Source of the DNA: Cytophagaceae bacterium
GTDB lineage: Bacteria > Bacteroidota > Bacteroidia > Cytophagales > Spirosomataceae
Direction: 5' to 3'
Assembly: GCA_027485075.1 (NCBI GenBank)
Contig: JAIXRT010000105.1
Coordinates: 1 to 9,998 of the forward strand
DNA: 9,998 nt
In this document: in pieces, positions 6,261 to 9,998 of the stretch
Layout of the letters: every line of letters starts with the position of its first letter
How positions within the stretch are numbered: the stretch's first letter is position 1
The notes under the pieces: model-generated
What the model was told of the DNA's origin: nothing
The model's database searches: none
Seen by the model: the letters and a program-made list of their open reading frames with translations, nothing else
Translations under genes and position numbers: made by a program

Positions 6261-7892
6261 TTAGTTTTTATAATAACGATCTAAAAATTCATACCGCGCA
6301 TCATTCGCTGCAGGAACCGCTTTTGATTCCACATCTAAAACCATCACCGCCGGATTTTTGTCTTGGGCTTGCGCTGTAGGCCAAGTAGGCAAATCCTTTC
6401 CATTCGGATTACCTGATTTGATAAAATTGGCAAAATAGGAGAACATCGTATTGGACACTTGATAATCTTCCTGAGTCCACGCATATTCTTTAATCAACCT
6501 CAAATTACCCATGCAATATTCGATTTCACATGCATGTGGCGCGCCGATCGCCGGACGAGGCTTCGGTGCATTGGGATCTGCCTTCACAGTTCCGCCAGCT
6601 AAAGCTGAAGAACGTGTGTTGTCAACCAAAGGCGGACGTAGTTTTGAAAACATATACCGGTAAACCGCTTGAGAAGAATTCTTACGATGTAAGTCAAACC
6701 ACTTCCACGTACTATACGAGATAAAACGATCCGAAGCTAAGGCCGTAGCCGAATACTCCACTTCTTGCTCCGTTTTGCCAGGATATAAAGCCATGATCGC
6801 ATCTACCTCTGTCGGAAAGGCTGCTTTTACTTTTTCCAAATAATTTTCTGGCGTGTAAGGCTTTCCTTGCATAAAGGCCATTCCCGGCATTTCAGCCGAA
6901 TTCCAGCCAAGTAACAAGGGAACTTGCGCTTGTTCTTTGGCATTGAAAATAGCTGGAATTGATTTCGGATAAAAATAGCCATCTATCACCGCTGTATTGT
7001 AATTTTTACGCGTTTCAGTCTGAATCTCAAACAATTCGCGCGTAGTTAATTTCCGTAAATCAGCTAACGATTTTGCATTTGCTTTCGCCGCAAATTCAAC
7101 ACCTTCTTTTTCTGCTTGCGCCAAAGGCACTGGATATAAGGTTGGGTTAATCCCTGCCCCACTTTCACCAATCGCCCCCGCAATCACATCACGTGCTAAC
7201 GGAGAGGACATCTGCGCGCTAACCGAAACAGATCCAGCTGACTCTCCGGCAATCGTAATCTTCTTAGGATCACCACCAAAAGCAGCGACATTGCGCTTCA
7301 CCCATTGTAGCGCAAAAGCTTGATCCATTAATCCATAATTTCCGGAACCTTTATAGCTTGTTTCTTTGCTTAACTCGGGGTGTGCAAAAAATCCAAAGAT
7401 ACCCAAGCGATAGTTCACCGTGATTACGACAATTCCTTGTTTGGACATCGCCTCTCCATCATAACGTGGCTCAGAAGCATCTCCAGCAAAAAATCCACCT
7501 CCATAGAAATAGACTAAAACAGGTAAATTTTGGGTATTTCGTTTTGCAGGTGTCCAGACATTTAAGTACAAACAATCCTCGCTTAAGCCCTGTGAACGCG
7601 ACATCATATCTCCAAAAACAATTGCCTGAACGGGACGTGCTGAAAATTGCTTCGTTTCTTTGACACCTGTCCAAGCTGAAATGGATTGCGGCGCTTTCCA
7701 GCGTAAATCACCTACAGGTGGTTTAGCAAAGGGTATACCAAAATAAGTTTGAATACCCGACTGCGTATTATAGTGACCCTCGATTTTTCCAGATTCGATT
7801 TGGGTTTGAACTGCCATTTTATTGTCGCTTTGCGCATGTGCAGCAAAGGCAAAAATGCCCAATAGGCAAGTGAGATGCCAGATTTTTTTCAT
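6261..7892 (-). CDS. Secreted type-B carboxylesterase, GESAG subfamily
   Basis: This 543-aa protein belongs to the same superfamily as its downstream neighbour but to a different branch. The signal peptide has a clear A-H-A/Q cleavage site (18-21). Features in order are F-G-I-P-F-A-K-P-P-V-G-D-L-R-W (51-65, very typical), S-E-D-C-L-Y-L-N-V-W (104-113), the oxyanion loop Y-G-G-G-F-F (130-135, with Y in place of H as in cholinesterases), the nucleophile S218 in G-E-S-A-G (216-220), the acid E334 in N-S-A-E-M, and H453 in A-P-H-A-C-E-I-E-Y. The triad is complete and the length is normal. It is likely a para-nitrobenzyl-esterase-like enzyme acting on soluble esters in the periplasm or outside the cell; the substrate is unknown. 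It lies 88 nt downstream of the kelch gene and 4 nt upstream of the second esterase. The ATG at 7892 gives the correct signal peptide. Confidence 0.92.
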   Translation of the reverse strand: MKKIWHLTCLLGIFAFAAHAQSDNKMAVQTQIESGKIEGHYNTQSGIQTYFGIPFAKPPVGDLRWKAPQSISAWTGVKETKQFSARPVQAIVFGDMMSRSQGLSEDCLYLNVWTPAKRNTQNLPVLVYFYGGGFFAGDASEPRYDGEAMSKQGIVVITVNYRLGIFGFFAHPELSKETSYKGSGNYGLMDQAFALQWVKRNVAAFGGDPKKITIAGESAGSVSVSAQMSSPLARDVIAGAIGESGAGINPTLYPVPLAQAEKEGVEFAAKANAKSLADLRKLTTRELFEIQTETRKNYNTAVIDGYFYPKSIPAIFNAKEQAQVPLLLGWNSAEMPGMAFMQGKPYTPENYLEKVKAAFPTEVDAIMALYPGKTEQEVEYSATALASDRFISYSTWKWFDLHRKNSSQAVYRYMFSKLRPPLVDNTRSSALAGGTVKADPNAPKPRPAIGAPHACEIEYCMGNLRLIKEYAWTQEDYQVSNTMFSYFANFIKSGNPNGKDLPTWPTAQAQDKNPAVMVLDVESKAVPAANDARYEFLDRYYKN

Positions 7893-7980
7893 TCGTTTGA
7901 TAGGTTTTTTCTATTGTAATAATTTGATACAATAATACAAAAATAATGCCAACTAGCAACGAGGCGCTATAGGGACTTGA
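7893..7980 (-). promoter_or_regulatory. Kelch-esterase spacer with a possible internal promoter
   Basis: The 88-nt gap between the kelch stop and the esterase start contains TATTTTTG (complement of 7938-7945), an exact match to the Bacteroidota -7 box TAnnTTTG, about 45 nt before the ATG. No TTG sits 19 nt upstream, so it is only a candidate. No terminator hairpin is seen, so read-through from the kelch gene is also expected. Near the ATG the leader has AAAAAACCTAT (complement of 7900-7910), which also occurs just upstream of the kelch gene. Confidence 0.3.
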
Positions 7981-8958
7981 TTAATTTAGCTGTAAACATT
8001 CGATGGAATTCAATTCAGGCCCACCTCCCCGATTCGCACTACCATTGGCCACATACAATTTGCCCTTATAATTCACCACCCCGGTGCCATGTCGGCCTTG
8101 ATTCAACGAAGGAAATTTCACCCAATTTCCAGACCGAACATCTAGCGCTTCTACTTCTGCATGGGCACTTGTTTGGGCGGTACTTTCGCCCAGCATGACG
8201 ATTAAAAAAGGGAATTGGCCAACTGACGCCGTACCGGCACGCTGCGTAGGTAACGGATTTGCCAATGTCGTCCAGCTACCACTTTTAAAATCATATACAT
8301 CTACTTCTCCAATCGTCTCATTCAAAACCTTCCCAATGGAGGCATGGGAAGTGCGCCCACCGGCTACATACAATTTATCTCCTACAAGTGTTGCTTGGAA
8401 ATGATCGCGTGCCCGTGGAGCATCCGGCAATTTTTCCCATTGATTTGTCTTAGGATCAAAAACATCGAACCATCTGACATGTCCATCCCAATGTCCGTCT
8501 AGAATTCCTGAGACAAAATAGATTTTATTTTTTCGTACAACGACACCAGCAGAACCACGTAATCTATCGGCCGGTATCGCAGCCCCTTCCCGCCAAACTT
8601 TGGTCCGAGGATTAAAGATCCACATATTGTTCAAAGGCTTTTCATGTGGATAATTTCCTGTCATCGCGCCGATAACATAAATTTCATGTTGAAATGAAAC
8701 AGCTTGAAAATGATGAAATTCAAAAGGCGCATCAGCCACAAATTCCCAGCGATTTTGTTTCGGATAATAGGCATCTACGGGCCGCTTTCCTCGCCCGCCC
8801 AGCGCATAAAATACCCCATCGCAATTGACAAATGTACTTTCATGGCGCTTAGCGCCACTTGTTTGAACTTCTACGGCGCTCCATGTCCCGGCCGGAATTT
8901 GACCAAATAGACTTACTGAACTGATGAAAACAAAAAGTATCGATAATTTCATATGCAT
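7981..8958 (-). CDS. Secreted six-bladed Kelch beta-propeller protein
   Basis: The 325-aa product has a short signal peptide ending around L-F-G-Q (17-20). Almost all the mature chain is Kelch repeats, at about 38-79, 81-130, 132-183, 184-238, 239-287 and 289-325. Each has the R-x/H start, an inner strand such as K-L-Y-V-A-G-G, and a closing tryptophan: W71, W122, W174, W229 and W279. The sixth repeat lacks its tryptophan strand. T25-W26-S27 after the signal peptide probably supplies it, closing the ring as in other Kelch propellers. Six-bladed exported Kelch proteins include the sialic-acid mutarotase NanM, but nothing here identifies that activity; a binding or scaffold role is as likely. 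It heads the esterase unit. The coordinates give the longest form. The second methionine (M3, start at 8952) gives a more typical M-K signal peptide and a better placed A-rich leader, so it may be the true start. Confidence 0.85.
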   Translation of the reverse strand: MHMKLSILFVFISSVSLFGQIPAGTWSAVEVQTSGAKRHESTFVNCDGVFYALGGRGKRPVDAYYPKQNRWEFVADAPFEFHHFQAVSFQHEIYVIGAMTGNYPHEKPLNNMWIFNPRTKVWREGAAIPADRLRGSAGVVVRKNKIYFVSGILDGHWDGHVRWFDVFDPKTNQWEKLPDAPRARDHFQATLVGDKLYVAGGRTSHASIGKVLNETIGEVDVYDFKSGSWTTLANPLPTQRAGTASVGQFPFLIVMLGESTAQTSAHAEVEALDVRSGNWVKFPSLNQGRHGTGVVNYKGKLYVANGSANRGGGPELNSIECLQLN

Positions 8959-9050
8959 AGGTTTTTTTTAAATGTACCAATTGCCTGCTAAACTCAGGAT
9001 ATTAAAACTGTTAATTTTTTCTTAGATTCGTAACCTTAATAATAGGTATT
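8959..9050. promoter_or_regulatory. Divergent promoter region between the kelch gene and the cytochrome c/PQQ dehydrogenase gene
   Basis: These 92 bp separate the start codons of two divergent genes. Rightward, TAGATTCG (9023-9030) has one mismatch to TAnnTTTG and sits 20 nt before the ATG. Leftward, TACATTTA (complement of 8969-8976) also has one mismatch. Neither has a TTG at the expected 19-nt spacing. A T tract at 8962-8969 gives the kelch mRNA an A-rich leader, the usual substitute for a Shine-Dalgarno sequence in this phylum. Shared control of both transcripts is possible, but no operator palindrome is evident. Confidence 0.35.
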
Positions 9051-9998
9051 ATGCAAAAGAAATTAATTGGATTAAGTGCTTTATTGATTGGCTCTTTGAG
9101 CGTCATGTCATTACGCACACAACCTGTCGAAGAAGCTCCCGCGGAAAAAACATATACGCAATACTGTGCATCTTGTCACGGTGAAAAGGTTGAAGCCTTC
9201 GTTGACCGCCAATGGAAACATGGCAATACTAAAGCGCAAATTCTAGCCAGTATATCAAATGGTTACCCCGAGTTAGGGATGCCTACCTGGAAAGAGACCA
9301 TTTCAGCCAAAGAAATTGAGAAGTTAGCGGATCTAATTGTTGAAAATTTGGCGGGAGTGGAGCAATATAAATTTGCGAATAAGCCTACATCCAATGTGTT
9401 TCAATCAGAAGGAATGCGTGTAGAATTGGATACCATTGCCACTGGATTTGATAGCCCATGGGGTTTCGCACAATTACCAAATTTGGATTATTTAATTTCA
9501 GATCGATCAGGGAAACTTTATTTGGTTGATCAAAAGAAAAATAAAACGGTTGTTGCCGGAACGCCTCAAGTAATGTCCAAAGGTCAAGGTGGATTATTGG
9601 ATGTTGTTTTACATCCACAATATACAACGAACGGTTGGGTATACATGTCCTATTCCAAATTCAAAATGGAAGGAGGAAAAACCTTAACTTCAACGGCAAT
9701 CGTCCGTGGAAAAATCAAGAATAATACATGGGTGGAGTCGCAAGAGATTTTTGAAGCTTTACCATATACACAGACCTTTCACCATTTTGGATCGCGTTTG
9801 GCATTTGATAAAAAAGGTATGTTGTTTTTCAGTGTAGGCGAACGTGGCATGGAAAAAGTGTTTCCGCAGGCATTAGATAATGACAATGGTAAAATTCACC
9901 GCATGTATGATGATGGTCGAATTCCGGCCGATAACCCATTCGCAAAATCTGCGCATCCAAGTGTTTACTCGTACGGTCAGCGTAATCCGCAGGGATTG
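9051..9998 (+). CDS. Cytochrome c fused to PQQ-dependent sugar dehydrogenase, N-terminal 316 residues (runs off right edge)
   Basis: The frame is open from the ATG at 9051 to the window edge. Residues 1-20 or so form a signal peptide. Residues 33-103 are a single-haem cytochrome c domain with C-A-S-C-H (39-43) and a probable distal ligand M77 in G-M-P. From about 119 a glucose/sorbosone-dehydrogenase-like propeller begins: F-D-S-P-W-G-F-A (133-140), G-K-L-Y-L-V (154-159), G-Q-G-G-L-L-D-V (178-185), H-P-Q-Y (188-191), H-F-G-S-R-L (245-250) with the likely catalytic H245, G-E-R-G (263-266), G-K-I-H-R (280-284), I-P-A-D-N-P-F (291-297) and Y-G-Q-R-N-P-Q-G (308-315). The order and motifs match the soluble PQQ aldose sugar dehydrogenases (E. 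coli YliI type). The enzyme should oxidise aldoses to lactones in the periplasm and pass electrons from PQQ to its own haem. The C-terminus is not in the window. Confidence 0.92.
   Translation, partial: MQKKLIGLSALLIGSLSVMSLRTQPVEEAPAEKTYTQYCASCHGEKVEAFVDRQWKHGNTKAQILASISNGYPELGMPTWKETISAKEIEKLADLIVENLAGVEQYKFANKPTSNVFQSEGMRVELDTIATGFDSPWGFAQLPNLDYLISDRSGKLYLVDQKKNKTVVAGTPQVMSKGQGGLLDVVLHPQYTTNGWVYMSYSKFKMEGGKTLTSTAIVRGKIKNNTWVESQEIFEALPYTQTFHHFGSRLAFDKKGMLFFSVGERGMEKVFPQALDNDNGKIHRMYDDGRIPADNPFAKSAHPSVYSYGQRNPQGL

Noticed and set aside
7466..7674. Overlapping frames on both strands within the first esterase
   Set aside because: Both lie over the conserved S-E-D-C-L-Y-L-N-V and Y-G-G-G-F-F region of an intact hydrolase and have no independent support.
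7893..7980. Terminator between the kelch gene and the first esterase
   Set aside because: No stem of useful length followed by a T run is present on the minus strand, so the spacer is treated as read-through with a possible internal promoter.
9385..9627. Minus-strand 80-codon frame at the right end
   Set aside because: It is antisense to the linker and first propeller motifs of the cytochrome c/PQQ dehydrogenase, whose frame is open from 9051 to the edge.

Overview
The window reads as Bacteroidota, most likely the Cytophagales side of the phylum. SerC has the Bacteroidota-type sequence, there is a DUF6089-type outer-membrane barrel, and a lipoprotein carries the Bacteroidota arrangement of FN3-like repeats plus a DUF1566/FISUMP-type C-terminus with a C-K-E-E lipoprotein export signal. 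Start codons are preceded by A-rich leaders rather than clear Shine-Dalgarno sequences. The genus cannot be fixed from the sequence. No rRNA, tRNA, CRISPR array, insertion sequence or phage gene was found.

Layout. (1) Positions 1-1147, minus strand: serC (phosphoserine aminotransferase), followed 8 nt downstream by the first 25 codons of an FAD-dependent oxidoreductase that runs off the left edge. (2) Positions 1148-1262: a divergent promoter region. (3) Positions 1263-4372, plus strand: a two-gene operon with a 5-nt gap, encoding a DUF6089-like outer-membrane protein and a large surface-type lipoprotein. A strong, apparently bidirectional terminator follows. (4) Positions 4406-4621: about 215 bp without a convincing gene, lying between two convergent terminators. 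(5) Positions 4622-8958, minus strand: a secreted Kelch beta-propeller protein, then two tandem, clearly different type-B carboxylesterases separated by only 4 nt, closed by a UUCG-tetraloop terminator. (6) Positions 8959-9050: a divergent promoter region. (7) Positions 9051-9998, plus strand: the first 316 codons of a cytochrome c fused to a PQQ-dependent sugar dehydrogenase, truncated by the window edge.

How it fits together. serC is core metabolism. From 1263 onward almost every product is predicted to be exported: a barrel, a surface lipoprotein, a Kelch propeller, two esterases and a periplasmic quinoprotein/cytochrome. The right half is a plausible locus for attacking ester-linked organic matter and oxidising released sugars into the respiratory chain. 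That joint role is inferred from neighbourhood only, and no substrate can be read from the sequence. The least ordinary items are the esterase pair with its Kelch partner, the N-terminal cytochrome c on the sugar dehydrogenase, and the chimeric-looking lipoprotein. All family members are recognisable; I see no clear evidence of a wholly new system.
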